From Paraburkholderia tropica (GTDB taxonomy: Bacteria; Pseudomonadota; Gammaproteobacteria; Burkholderiales; Burkholderiaceae): a stretch of 64,000 bases of DNA. The notes beneath the pieces are model-generated. The model searched no databases. It was not told the DNA's origin and worked only from the letters and a program-made list of their open reading frames with translations. How positions within the stretch are numbered: position 1 is the stretch's first letter; each line of letters starts with the position of its first letter. A program made the translations under genes and the position numbers. Location of the stretch: positions 124,001 through 188,000 of the forward strand of contig NZ_CAJZAR010000062.1 of assembly GCF_914484835.1 (NCBI RefSeq). Reading direction: 5' to 3'. This document shows, in pieces, positions 1 through 9,695 of the stretch.

Positions 1-1286
1 AGCCGGATCTTCGGCTGCACCCAGCCGTTGATCCGCTCGGCGGTCCACAACAGCGTGGCCTTGCGCAAGCCGTGCAAGGACTGCTGATGGCGTCGATAGA
101 GCATCGCGTGGCTCAGTTGCGCCACGCGTCCGCGAATGAAGCCGCCACGGAAAAAGCCGAAGCGCCCGAGCGTGCCGAACGCGTCGTAGTCGCTCAGCGA
201 GACCAGCGCGCCGAAATCGCGGAAGGCGAAATCGGGCAGCGCTTTGCCCGCCAGCCAGCCCGGCAAATGACGCGCGAGATATTCCGCCTGCTGCGTCGCG
301 ACCTGCGCCGTGGGCGCGAGCGCGCGTTCGGCGCCGGCGGGCGTGTGGCTCGAACAATCGCCGAGCGCGAAGATGTGCTCGTCGCGGGTCGATTGCAGCG
401 TCGGGCCGACCACGATCTGGTTCGCGCGATTGGTTTCCAGCCCGCCGATGCCGCTGAGCAATTCCGCCGCCTTCACGCCCGCCGCCCACACCATCAGATC
501 GGCCTGCGCAAGCGCGCCGTCATCGTGGACGAAGCCGCCGGGACACGCCTCGGTCACGCGCGTGCCCGTCTTGACCGTGAAGCCGATCATCTCCAGTTGC
601 TGCTGGCTCGACGCCGAAATGGCCGGCGGAAACGCGCCGAGAATGCGCGGCCCGCTTTCGAGCAACGTGAGTTGCAAACGTTCGCGCACCGAGGCGTCGC
701 CGTATGCGCTCGCCACTTCGAGCAGGCGGCTCAGCTCGGCCGCCAGCTCCACGCCGGTCGCGCCGCCGCCGACGATCGCCACGCGCAGCGCCTCGTCGCG
801 CGCCACGCTGCGAAACGCCCGCGCGCGCAGCGCTTCGTTGAAGATCTCGGCCTGCTTCTGGCTGTCGATGAAGTGACAGTGCTTCGCCACGCCCGGCACG
901 CCGAAGTCGTTCGCGCGGCTGCCGAGCGCGAGCACCAGCATGTCGTACGCCACTTCGCGCGGCTCCAGCACGGTCGTGCCGTCCGGCATGGTGATCGCGC
1001 CCAGCTGCACGCGGCGGCGCTCGCGGTCGAGGCCGAGCATCTCGCCGGGCTCGTAGGCGTAACCGTGCTCGCTTGCATGGGCGAGGAAGATGACCTGCTG
1101 CTGCTGCACGTCGCGCGTACCGGCGGCGATGGTGTGCAGCATCGGCTTCCAGATATGCGTGGGGCTGCGGTCGATCAGCGTGACCTGCGCCTTGCCCGCA
1201 CGCGCGAGCGTGTCGCCGAGCTTCGTTGCCAACACGATGCCGGCGATGCCGCCGCCCACGATCACAATACGAACCGGTTTCGACAT
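1..1286 (-). CDS. ndh: Type II NADH:quinone oxidoreductase (NDH-2), 3' end cut by window edge
   Basis: I translated this gene directly from the minus strand. It begins MSKPVRIVIVGGG, an N-terminal Rossmann FAD-binding GxGxxG motif. A second dinucleotide-binding motif, VAIVGGGATGVELAAEL, lies near residue 170, followed by family features such as YDMLVLALGS. The part at the window edge reads RRHQQSLHGLRKATLLWTAE, typical of the C-terminal membrane-associating end of NDH-2, so probably only a few residues are missing. NDH-2 is a peripheral inner-membrane flavoprotein that passes electrons from NADH to quinone without pumping protons. It is divergent from a TetR regulator. About 428 residues are visible, close to the usual 430-440. 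The start is ATG at 1286. The plus-strand frames here are its shadow. Confidence 0.93.
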   Translation of the reverse strand, partial: MSKPVRIVIVGGGIAGIVLATKLGDTLARAGKAQVTLIDRSPTHIWKPMLHTIAAGTRDVQQQQVIFLAHASEHGYAYEPGEMLGLDRERRRVQLGAITMPDGTTVLEPREVAYDMLVLALGSRANDFGVPGVAKHCHFIDSQKQAEIFNEALRARAFRSVARDEALRVAIVGGGATGVELAAELSRLLEVASAYGDASVRERLQLTLLESGPRILGAFPPAISASSQQQLEMIGFTVKTGTRVTEACPGGFVHDDGALAQADLMVWAAGVKAAELLSGIGGLETNRANQIVVGPTLQSTRDEHIFALGDCSSHTPAGAERALAPTAQVATQQAEYLARHLPGWLAGKALPDFAFRDFGALVSLSDYDAFGTLGRFGFFRGGFIRGRVAQLSHAMLYRRHQQSLHGLRKATLLWTAERINGWVQPKIR

Positions 1287-1470
1287 TTTCAATTCAACGC
1301 GTGATGAATAAAGACCGATGGTAAACCCGCCCCGCGCCGTGTGTCAAACAGACGCGGACGCACAAGCCAACCAGAACGCAGACCCGAAGGCCGCGGCAAC
1401 GCGCCCGTCGTGGGCTCTCGCGGCGACGCCGCCGCGCTCGGGTACACTCACGTCCATCGAAAATCATGGA

Positions 1471-2142
1471 ATGCAGATCCGCATGAAAGAGAAGGCCACC
1501 GCATCGCAGACGCCCACGCCGATGAAGCGCGGCCGCGGGCGGCCGGCGCAGGACGCCTCGGTCGGCCCGGACGTCCTGCTGCGCAACGCGCGCAAGACCT
1601 TCGGCACGCGCGGCTACGAGGCCACCAGCGTGCGCGAGATCGCGCGCGAATCGGGCGTCGACCCGGCGCTGCTCGCGCATCACTTCGGCTCGAAAGAAGC
1701 CCTGTGGACGGCCGTGGTCGAGCAGATCGCCGAACACGCCGCGCCCATGATCGCGGCCACGGCGGCGTTGCGCGACTCGGACCTCGGCCCGAAGGCGCGC
1801 GTGGACCGCGCGCTGGAAATCTATATCGACAAGGTGTTCGATCAGCCCGACATCGGCCTGTTCTTCGCCACGGCCGCGACCGAGGAAGGCGCGCGTCTCG
1901 ACCGTCTGGTCGAGCGTCTCGTGCGCCCGTTCCACGACGTCTTCGTGCCGCTGCTCGCCGAAGCCGCCCAGGCGGGCGTGCTCAAGGTGCAGGACGCCGA
2001 GATGCTGTTCTTCGTGCTGATGAACGGCATCAGCAAAACGGTGAGCTACGGGCATCTGCTGGCCGCGTTCTCGACGCTGCCCAATCATCCGAAGAAATTC
2101 AAACGCAGCGTGCTGGAGACGGCGCTCGCGCTGCTGTCGTAG
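1471..2142 (+). CDS. TetR/AcrR-family transcriptional regulator
   Basis: The protein is 223 aa from the ATG at 1471; an ATG at 1483 is also possible, and a longer open frame begins at 1318 but lacks a convincing ribosome site. A basic, low-complexity head (KRGRGRPAQD) precedes the TetR N-terminal helix-turn-helix, with the recognisable run TSVREIARESGVDPALLAHH and then FGSKEALW. The C-terminal half is helical and would be the ligand and dimerisation domain. It is divergent from ndh and could control ndh, itself or the secreted protein downstream. A 9-bp-arm inverted repeat lies just after its stop. The ligand is not predictable. Confidence 0.85.
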   Translation: MQIRMKEKATASQTPTPMKRGRGRPAQDASVGPDVLLRNARKTFGTRGYEATSVREIARESGVDPALLAHHFGSKEALWTAVVEQIAEHAAPMIAATAALRDSDLGPKARVDRALEIYIDKVFDQPDIGLFFATAATEEGARLDRLVERLVRPFHDVFVPLLAEAAQAGVLKVQDAEMLFFVLMNGISKTVSYGHLLAAFSTLPNHPKKFKRSVLETALALLS

Positions 2143-2173
2143 GCGCGCGCGATACGCACAGACGCGCATCGAC

Positions 2174-2199
2174 ATGTGTGCGATGCCCAACGCACACAT
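2174..2199. promoter_or_regulatory. Inverted repeat, possible operator
   Basis: ATGTGTGCG, an 8-nt loop, then CGCACACAT: two perfect 9-bp arms between the TetR gene and the downstream secreted-protein gene. No T-run follows on either strand, so it looks more like a protein-binding site than a terminator. Binding by the adjacent TetR protein is inference. Confidence 0.4.
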
Positions 2200-2352
2200 T
2201 CAGCTAGCGAGTCGCTCCAGACTGACTACAATGCTTGGGTGTCCTTCGCGCTTGCATCGCTCGCGCGACGCGGCGCAGGCAGTCCGCCCGGTATTTACCC
2301 CAGGCGCATCTCAGGTCGTGTGACGTTTCAATTCCTTCATTGGAGGCATGTC

Positions 2353-2883
2353 ATGACGTGCCTGAACGAAAGGATTGTCGGCGCAATCATTTTTATGCTG
2401 AGCGGATATGCACTCGCGGACGGCATCGAGACCGATGCGCCCGTGGCCATGACGCTGGCGAACATCGCGCCCACCATGCCCATGGAAGTCGGTTCCTCGA
2501 TTCCCGAACCGCAGCGCTACATTTATCGATACGAGATGGCGTATCAGAAGGCGCAAGGCGCGCCGCCCGATACGCAATTCGATAACTTCTATAGCGCGCA
2601 GATCGAGCACGAGTACCACTTCGCCGATGCCGCCGCCGCAGCGGGCGCAACGCCTGCGAACGCGCCAGGGCAACCCGCGCGGGCGTATCTGCACATGGGG
2701 CCGTCCACGGCGCCGCAACTCTCGATCATCCAGATACCCAACTCCACGCTCACGCTCGGCGCGCAGCCGCAGCGCCGTCTTTCGCTGATCGTCAACGACT
2801 GGGTGTTCTCCGGCACGGCGCGCATCGCCGTGCTGCGCTCGCACGATACCGGCGCGACGTTGACCGTGCGTCACGGGTTCTAG
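2353..2883 (+). CDS. Hypothetical secreted protein, 176 aa
   Basis: The start at 2353 is chosen because GGAGG lies just upstream (about 2342-2346) and because the N-terminus then reads as a signal peptide: MTCLNERIVGAIIFMLSGYA followed by LADG. The mature part has no family motif I recognise. It contains a Pro/Ala stretch (PANAPGQPARAYLHMG) and ends in a hydrophilic region with two short beta-like segments (RRLSLIVNDWVF and ATLTVRHGF). It is probably periplasmic. It stands alone between the TetR gene and the convergent sia operon. A promoter-like TACAAT lies at about 2227. Function unknown. Confidence 0.6.
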   Translation: MTCLNERIVGAIIFMLSGYALADGIETDAPVAMTLANIAPTMPMEVGSSIPEPQRYIYRYEMAYQKAQGAPPDTQFDNFYSAQIEHEYHFADAAAAAGATPANAPGQPARAYLHMGPSTAPQLSIIQIPNSTLTLGAQPQRRLSLIVNDWVFSGTARIAVLRSHDTGATLTVRHGF

Positions 2884-2938
2884 CGCAGCGCCACAGCAAC
2901 GCCGCGCAACGCCGCGCCACGACCGAGCAACAACGGCG

Positions 2939-3676
2939 TTACGCCGAAGCCAGCGGCCCGTCGAACGACACGCGGTCGCGGCCGCCGCGCTTCGCCGCAT
3001 AGAGCGCGGCATCGGCGAGACCGTAGGCCGTGTCGAAGTCGGTGCCCGCCGCGTTGTCGCTCACGCCGAAACTCGCGGTGATGCTGCGGCTCACCGGCTC
3101 CGGGAACGCGTGCGCCGCGATCGCCGCGCGCATGCGCTCGGCCAGATCGAGCGCATCGGCGATCTCGAAGCCCGGCAGCACCACCGTGAACTCCTCGCCG
3201 CCCACGCGGCCGATGATGCCGTGCTCGCCCATGATGCCGCGCAGGCAGTTGACGATGCCGAGAATCACCGCGTCGCCCGCCGGATGGCCGAAGTCGTCGT
3301 TGACCTTCTTGAAGTCGTCGATGTCGAGCAGGATCATCACCGCGCGATCGACGCGCAGCGCCTTGACGGTGCGCTCGATCACCGCGCTGCGATTGAACAC
3401 GCCCGTGAGCGCGTCGTGCGTCGCGCGATAGTGCAACTGCTGCGTGAGCGCCTGCATCTCGCGCTCGGCGCGGTCGCTGCGCCCGATCAGGCGGCGCGTC
3501 TCGCGCATCAGACGCTCGTAGTGGCGGATCAGTTCGTCGAGCGCCTGGTGGTATGCCTGCGCGTCCGCATGCGGGTCCGCGCCGATCGCGCGCGCGCGTT
3601 CGAGCGCCTCGCTCTCGTTGCGGAACAGGTCCGGGGCCAGGCCGTGCGAAGCGTCGCGGCGATAGGTGGTGTCCAC
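2939..3676 (-). CDS. siaD: SiaD-like diguanylate cyclase (GGDEF)
   Basis: The protein is about 245 aa. A helical, coiled-coil-like N-terminal part (residues 15-90) leads into a GGDEF domain beginning THDALTGVFNRSAVIE, with ILLDIDDFKKVNDDFGH for metal and GTP binding and the active-site loop RVGGEEF. It makes cyclic di-GMP from two GTP. No RxxD inhibitory site stands five residues before GGEEF, so product inhibition at that site is not expected. I prefer the GTG at 3676, which follows a GAGGG overlapping the end of siaC; a TTG at 3706 would extend it and overlap siaC. It is the last gene of a siaA-B-C-D-ordered minus-strand operon. In Pseudomonas aeruginosa SiaC binds and activates SiaD. Confidence 0.85.
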   Translation of the reverse strand: MDTTYRRDASHGLAPDLFRNESEALERARAIGADPHADAQAYHQALDELIRHYERLMRETRRLIGRSDRAEREMQALTQQLHYRATHDALTGVFNRSAVIERTVKALRVDRAVMILLDIDDFKKVNDDFGHPAGDAVILGIVNCLRGIMGEHGIIGRVGGEEFTVVLPGFEIADALDLAERMRAAIAAHAFPEPVSRSITASFGVSDNAAGTDFDTAYGLADAALYAAKRGGRDRVSFDGPLASA

Positions 3677-3687
3677 GCCCGCGGCCC

Positions 3688-4074
3688 TCAAGTCGCAACC
3701 GGACAATCGTTGAACTTGATCGCCGTGAAGTCGGTCTGCAACTCCTCGCCGAATTCGAGGATCGTCTCGTCTTCCTCGTCGCGATACCAGTTCACCTGCA
3801 CCTGATTGCCCGCCGACGCGGCGCGGTCGAGCGCGTCGAACACGCTAAACAGCATCTTCGTGCTGGAGCTGTTGAAATACGTGAGCGTGACGTCGACCGT
3901 GATGGCGGCGTCCGTGCTCGCATCGAGCCACGCATTGAGCTGCTCGATGACAGGCGCGTAAAACGCGGCGGCATTCTCGGGATACGACTCGCCACGAAGC
4001 GAAAGCCATTGCTGATCGAAGCGGAAATCGATTTCCGGCGAAGTCGCCGTAGCGGCGATAAAGAGGTTTTCCAT
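3688..4074 (-). CDS. siaC: SiaC-like regulator (DUF1987)
   Basis: The protein is 128 aa and starts MENLFIAATATSPEIDF. DUF1987 hallmarks are the FxxxxxWLSLRGESYPEN segment and LTYFNSSSTKMLF. Thr72 in the NSSSTK motif corresponds to the threonine that SiaB phosphorylates and SiaA dephosphorylates in Pseudomonas. Unphosphorylated SiaC is known there to bind and stimulate the cyclase SiaD. A 17-nt gap separates it from siaB, and it ends just before siaD, so the four genes are translated from one message. The start at 4074 is preferred over an upstream in-frame ATG at 4113 because it begins at the conserved domain. Confidence 0.88.
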   Translation of the reverse strand: MENLFIAATATSPEIDFRFDQQWLSLRGESYPENAAAFYAPVIEQLNAWLDASTDAAITVDVTLTYFNSSSTKMLFSVFDALDRAASAGNQVQVNWYRDEEDETILEFGEELQTDFTAIKFNDCPVAT

Positions 4075-4091
4075 TCTGTAACCGGCCCTGG

Positions 4092-4655
4092 TCAGATGAT
4101 GGTCTTGAGGCAAAACAGCGTGGTTTCCGGGTCGTCCTCGCGCGGATAGAACGCGAATTCGAGCGGCGCGCTCGCATCGCGCGCCATCGTCAGGAAACCC
4201 AGCCCCGCCCCCTTGCTCTCAGTCGGGGTGTCGGCTCGCAGCGACATCTTGTAGGCCTGCTTGATTTCCTCGATCGACATCGAGCGCAGCGGCTCCAGCT
4301 TCTCGCGCAGATCGTCGACGGCAACGGTCGCGATCGGATTCATGCACACCATCAGATGGCGCTCGCCTTCTGCGGAAATGCACATCGCGCCTTCGCGCAC
4401 GGCGCCGCCCTGCTGCCAGTTTTCGGCGAGCGCATCGGACGAGTAATGCACGATGTTCTGCGAGAGTTCGATGAACGACGAGAAGATCTTGCGGCGCGTC
4501 GGCCCGCTCAGTCCGGCCACTTCCAGTTGCAGCTTCACGACCTCGCTCATGGCGGCCACGATGCTGTGGGAGAAATAGCCTTTGTGATAAAAAATCAGAT
4601 TGCGCTGCCGCGCAACTTCAAAGAAGCAATGGTTCTGATCCAGAATTCCAGACAT
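4092..4655 (-). CDS. siaB: SiaB-family protein kinase
   Basis: The protein is 187 aa from the ATG at 4655, beginning MSGILDQNHCFFEVARQRN. It matches the SiaB/DUF6272 family, with the segment FIELSQNIVHYSSDA resembling a GHKL-type N-box and TESKGAGLGFLTMARDAS resembling the G-box ATP lid. It is predicted to phosphorylate SiaC on threonine and so keep the cyclase off. It lies between siaA (14-nt gap) and siaC. A much longer open frame extends upstream to 4916 but merely runs antisense-in-frame through siaA and is not used. Confidence 0.86.
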   Translation of the reverse strand: MSGILDQNHCFFEVARQRNLIFYHKGYFSHSIVAAMSEVVKLQLEVAGLSGPTRRKIFSSFIELSQNIVHYSSDALAENWQQGGAVREGAMCISAEGERHLMVCMNPIATVAVDDLREKLEPLRSMSIEEIKQAYKMSLRADTPTESKGAGLGFLTMARDASAPLEFAFYPREDDPETTLFCLKTII

Positions 4656-4669
4656 ATTCGTGGATTGCC

Positions 4670-5902
4670 TTAAACACGTGCAAAGAAAAGTGTGACGTCG
4701 TCGCGGCGCGCCTGCGCGCCTTGCCATTTGCCGAGCGCGTCGAGCAACTGCGCCGATATCGCGGCGGGTGCATTCGCGCGCTCCGCGAGAATCAGTTCGA
4801 GCGTGCGGCGTTTGCCGAAGGCGATCTTGCGCGGGCCGCCGATCTGATCGGTCAGACCGTCGGTCGAAACGAACAGCAGACTGCCGCGCGGCACGTCCAC
4901 CGTATGCAGTCCCCACGCGTAATCGGCGAGGCTGTCGACATAGCCCACGCCCATGCGGTCGCCCGCGATGCTTTCGAACGCCTCGGCGTCCGGCCGCAAA
5001 ACATGCAGCGCCACGCGCGCGCCCGCAAACTGCAATTGCGCGCGGCTGGCGTCGTACCAGAAGAACGCGGCGTCGAGGCCGTCGTTCGATTGCGGCGCGT
5101 CGCCCACGCCGTTGATCTGCCCGAGCAGCGCCTTCACGTTGCGATTGACCGCCGCCAGCAGCGCCGACGGATCGCGCGGACCCAGTTGCTCCAGCGCCTG
5201 CGACAGCGACGCCGACGCGAGCAAGGTCATGAACGCGCCCGGCACGCCGTGGCCCGTGCAGTCGGCCACCGCGCCGAACCAGCCGTCGGCGAACGCGGCG
5301 AAGTGATAGAAGTCGCCGCCCACCACGTCGCGCGGTTCCCAGACCAGCGCCGCGTCGGGCAGCGTGCTGGAAAGCGTGTCGCGCGAAGCGCGCAACATGG
5401 CTTGCTGGATCACGCTCGCATACTCGATGCTCTGCATGATCTGGCGATTCTTCTCCGCCTGCATTTCCGCGACGATGCTCAACAGGCGCAGGCCGTTGCC
5501 CACGCCCAGGAAGCGGCCCTCGCGCGTGACGATGAAACCGTCCACGAGCGCCTTCTCGCCGACTTCGACGGTCTTGAACGTGAGCTCCTCGATGCTCATC
5601 TCCGCTTCGACGATCAAGGGCTCTTTGTCCATGAACGCGATGCAGCTTTTTTTATCGTATAGCTCGCGATGAAACGGCTTGCTCATTTGCGACAGGAAAA
5701 TATCGCGATTGATCAGGCCGATGGGACGATCGTTTTCGATCACCGCGAGACTGGCCATGTCGCGCCTCGAATAGAAAATCTCCATCACAAGAGAATTCGA
5801 ATCCGAAGCGTCGATGGCCGGTACGTCCTGTGCCAATTCCCCGGCGCTACGCGGACCTGCTGAAAGTCCCGGACGACGAAACTGCGCAAGCGCGGGATGC
5901 AT
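4670..5902 (-). CDS. siaA: SiaA-like PP2C/SpoIIE phosphatase with N-terminal CBS-like sensor
   Basis: The protein is 410 aa. Residues about 20-150 look like a CBS-domain pair of the kind found in GGDEF/EAL proteins (MASLAVIENDRPIGLINRD, then MSKPFHRELYDKKSCIAFMD). A linker helix follows, then a SpoIIE/PPM phosphatase domain with metal-binding motifs EPRDVVGGDFYHF, VADCTGHGVPGAFMTLL, STDGLTD and RRDDVTLFF. It should dephosphorylate SiaC and so activate the cyclase. Pseudomonas SiaA instead has membrane segments and a periplasmic sensor, so this form probably reads a cytoplasmic signal. The ATG at 5902 follows AAAAGGATAG. It heads the siaABCD operon. Confidence 0.87.
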   Translation of the reverse strand: MHPALAQFRRPGLSAGPRSAGELAQDVPAIDASDSNSLVMEIFYSRRDMASLAVIENDRPIGLINRDIFLSQMSKPFHRELYDKKSCIAFMDKEPLIVEAEMSIEELTFKTVEVGEKALVDGFIVTREGRFLGVGNGLRLLSIVAEMQAEKNRQIMQSIEYASVIQQAMLRASRDTLSSTLPDAALVWEPRDVVGGDFYHFAAFADGWFGAVADCTGHGVPGAFMTLLASASLSQALEQLGPRDPSALLAAVNRNVKALLGQINGVGDAPQSNDGLDAAFFWYDASRAQLQFAGARVALHVLRPDAEAFESIAGDRMGVGYVDSLADYAWGLHTVDVPRGSLLFVSTDGLTDQIGGPRKIAFGKRRTLELILAERANAPAAISAQLLDALGKWQGAQARRDDVTLFFARV

Positions 5903-6297
5903 GGCTATCCTTTTCGCTGAATAAGGAAAACCAGCACGCTAATGACTCTTTATGTCAGTTTCGTTACATTCGTCTGAGAAATAGCTCCAATCGACGCAAT
6001 GATTCCGCGTTTGCATTCGACGGAATGCACGCTAACGTTTGCGCGTTTTTTCGTTGACCGAAGCGGGTAATTTTGACTGCATCGCGTACGCGGAGCCTTT
6101 TTCTCAGGGCTGAGATGCGGCGACGCTCGTCTGGCTGCTACGCGATGCGCGTCAATCCGACATGGCGCAGCCTGACTGGATTATTTCTGGAAATTGAATA
6201 AATCGCGCCGATTGGCAATGACGTTTCGCAGCGCGATCTATTCTAAAAATGCCAATGCGGCATCTGAATTCTTTATCGACGCCTTTTTATCGATGAA
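5903..6297. other. 395-bp intergenic region upstream of siaA
   Basis: No gene is supported here. The region is more AT-rich than its surroundings and should hold the siaABCD promoter, reading leftward from about 5930-6050, and the 3' end of the second GGDEF gene. I found no convincing hairpin terminator or sigma-54 element. A CTGAGATG string near 6110 is not a thiamine riboswitch, because the rest of that fold is absent. Confidence 0.4.
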
Positions 6298-7434
<1,137 letters not shown>

Positions 7435-7635
7435 ATATTTCTTATTACGGCAAGTTACGCCATAGCTTGAGCGATTCGCTCACGCGATTCTCGTTACGCC
7501 GCGTTTTTCGCGTCATGCGGCGGCGCAGGCGATCCCTTACAATGAGCCGCTTTCGGGCCGCTGCGCCGGGTCCGCCCGACGTTTTCCTGCCGTTTGCCCG
7601 ACGTTTGCCGCTCGCTGCCTTTCTCCCGCCTCGCC

Positions 7636-9216
7636 ATGAATCGTGATCTCGAACACGCGCTCGACGCCGCGCAACACCACGCCGCCGCCGGGCAAGTCGA
7701 CGAAGCCGTGCGCCTCCTGCAAGACGTGCTGAACCAGGCGCCCGATCACGGCGAAGCGCTCGAAGGCCTCGGCTATCTTGCCGCGCGTCAGGGCGATCAC
7801 GCACGCGCGGCCGACTATCTCATGCGTGCGTCGGCGAATATGACGATGTCGACGGAGCAATTGCATTTCGCCGCGCAGGTCTGCCAGCTCGCGCAACGTC
7901 ACGCCGACGCGCTTGCGCTCTACGAACGTGCGCTCGAGCGCTCGCCGCATCACGCGGAATCGGTGCTCGGCGTGGCGATGGCGCTGATCCGTCTGGAGCA
8001 GCCGCAGCGCGCGCTCGCCACGATGGAGCAGCTCTGCAAATTGCAGCCGCGTTCGCCCGAAGCGCACTACAACCGCGGCACGCTGCTCGGCACGATGACG
8101 CGCTATGAAGAAGAACTCGACGCGTACCGGCACGCCATCGCGCTCAATCCGCGCTTCGTGCTCGCGCATGTGAACCTCGGCGTCGCGCTGCGCGATCTGG
8201 GCCGTTTCGACGAAGCGATGCAGCAGTTCAAGAAGGCGCTCAGCATCGATCCGAACGATGCGGGCGCGCGCACGAATCGCGCGCAGACCAATCTGCTGCG
8301 CGGCGAATTCGAACACGGCTGGCGCGAATACGAATGGCGCTGGCGCGACGGCAGCCAGGATCACGGCTTTCCGGCGCAAACGCTCTGGAGCGGCGCGCAG
8401 CCCATCGCGGGCAAGACGCTGTTCGTGCATCACGAACAGGGTTACGGCGACACGCTGCAATTCGTGCGTTTCGTCGATCGCCTGAGCGCGGCGGGCGCGC
8501 GTGTCGTGCTGCGCGTGCAGGACGCGCTGTTGCCGCTGCTGCGCGGCTATCGCGGCGCGGCCGAGGTGATCGGCGAACAGGACGCGGTGCCGCCATTCGA
8601 TTATCACGTGCCGCTGTTGAGCTTGCCGTTCGTGCTGAAGCTGCGCGCCGCCGATCTCGCCGTGGCCACGCCGTATCTGGACGCGGACGCCACGCGCGCC
8701 GCGCAATGGGACGATGTGCTCGCGGCTGGCGATGGAAACCGCGATAACACGCCGCGTATCGGCATCGTCTGGTCGGGCAGCCGCACGCATCTGAACGACC
8801 GCAATCGTTCGATGACGCTCGAACAGCTTCTACCGCTCTTTAACGCCGACGCACGCTTTTTCGCGCTGCAACCGGATATCCGCGAAGGCGACCGCGACGC
8901 GCTCGCGCAACTGGAACAGCGCGGCGTGCTGCGCGATGTGTCGGCGCGGCTCACGAACTTCGCCGACACCGCCGCGTTCGTCACGAAGCTCGATCTCGTG
9001 ATCAGCGTCGATACCGCCGTCGCGCATCTCGCGGGCGCGCTCGGCAAACCGGTGTGGGTGGCGCTGCCGTTCATGCCGGACTGGCGCTGGCAACTCGGGC
9101 GCAGCGATACGCCGTGGTACGCGAACGCGCGTCTGTTCCGCCAGGCGCGCCGCGACGACTGGTCGAACGTGGTCAGCGAGTTGCGCGCCGCGCTCGACGC
9201 CTGGCCGCGCGCCTGA
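7636..9216 (+). CDS. TPR protein with C-terminal GT9/GT41-like domain
   Basis: The protein is 526 aa. Residues 1-235 hold about six tetratricopeptide repeats, for example FVLAHVNLGVALRDLGRFDE and HYNRGTLLGTMTRYEEE. Residues 240-526 resemble the glycosyltransferase-like domain common in proteobacterial TPR proteins: FVHHEQGYGDTLQFVRF, RIGIVWSGSRTHLNDRNRS, LVISVDTAVAHLAGALGKPV and FMPDWRWQLGRSDTPWY. The VDTAVAHLAGALGKP string is characteristic of heptosyltransferase-like folds. Acceptor and donor are unknown; cell-surface or protein glycosylation is a reasonable guess. I chose the ATG at 7636 because an upstream in-frame ATG at 7594 adds only a non-TPR leader. Confidence 0.82.
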   Translation: MNRDLEHALDAAQHHAAAGQVDEAVRLLQDVLNQAPDHGEALEGLGYLAARQGDHARAADYLMRASANMTMSTEQLHFAAQVCQLAQRHADALALYERALERSPHHAESVLGVAMALIRLEQPQRALATMEQLCKLQPRSPEAHYNRGTLLGTMTRYEEELDAYRHAIALNPRFVLAHVNLGVALRDLGRFDEAMQQFKKALSIDPNDAGARTNRAQTNLLRGEFEHGWREYEWRWRDGSQDHGFPAQTLWSGAQPIAGKTLFVHHEQGYGDTLQFVRFVDRLSAAGARVVLRVQDALLPLLRGYRGAAEVIGEQDAVPPFDYHVPLLSLPFVLKLRAADLAVATPYLDADATRAAQWDDVLAAGDGNRDNTPRIGIVWSGSRTHLNDRNRSMTLEQLLPLFNADARFFALQPDIREGDRDALAQLEQRGVLRDVSARLTNFADTAAFVTKLDLVISVDTAVAHLAGALGKPVWVALPFMPDWRWQLGRSDTPWYANARLFRQARRDDWSNVVSELRAALDAWPRA

Positions 9217-9238
9217 CATCACGTGAAGAAGCTCGCGC

Positions 9239-9646
9239 TCACGCGTGCAGCTTGAGGCCCTTCACGGCCTTGTCCACCGCCTTCTTCGGCCCGTGCAACG
9301 CGATGCCGACGAGATTCAGATTCTCCGCATCCTCGGCGCGAAACACCTCGCGATTCGCGGCGTCGTGGCCCGTCGAAAACATCGCGTGAACATAAGGCAC
9401 GATCCGCACCTCGCGCGAGATCGCCTGACGATGCGCGGCCTGCAGGCCCGGCAGATCGGCGGCGAACACCATCATCGGCTGGCCGAGCATGCGGCCGTAT
9501 TGACGCCCGGCGGCGTCTTCATAGGGCTCGCCCAGCGCGTCGGGCGCGGCGGCGGCCACACCGGTCGCGAGAAACGCGACCACATTGAGCTTTTGCCAGA
9601 CGGCGAGATCGTCGCGCACGATCAGGGCGACTTTCGTATCGAACAT
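9239..9646 (-). CDS. DUF2000-family protein
   Basis: The protein is 135 aa from MFDTKVALIVRDDLAVWQKL; an upstream in-frame ATG at 9676 would add ten residues. Family features are KLNVVAFLATGVA, YEDAAGRQYGRMLGQPMMVF and the C-terminal LNLVGIALHGPKKAVDKAVK. DUF2000 has a peptidyl-tRNA hydrolase II-like fold, but its biochemical role is not established. It lies 20-50 bp downstream of an AraC-family gene on the same strand, so the two are probably co-transcribed, and the AraC protein may control this gene. Confidence 0.8.
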   Translation of the reverse strand: MFDTKVALIVRDDLAVWQKLNVVAFLATGVAAAAPDALGEPYEDAAGRQYGRMLGQPMMVFAADLPGLQAAHRQAISREVRIVPYVHAMFSTGHDAANREVFRAEDAENLNLVGIALHGPKKAVDKAVKGLKLHA

Positions 9647-9695
9647 GATTGCATCCAGAATGAACAAGCCGCCCATGATCGGCGACTCGCGCGCT

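Noticed and set aside
72..1304. 410-aa plus-strand open frame at the start of the window
   Set aside because: It is the antisense shadow of the NDH-2 gene, whose minus-strand translation shows two dinucleotide-binding motifs. High GC content makes long antisense frames common throughout the window.
6095..6120. Possible thiamine riboswitch (CTGAGATG string)
   Set aside because: The rest of the conserved TPP fold (ACCCTTxGAACCTGA-type half) is missing, and no thiamine gene is downstream.
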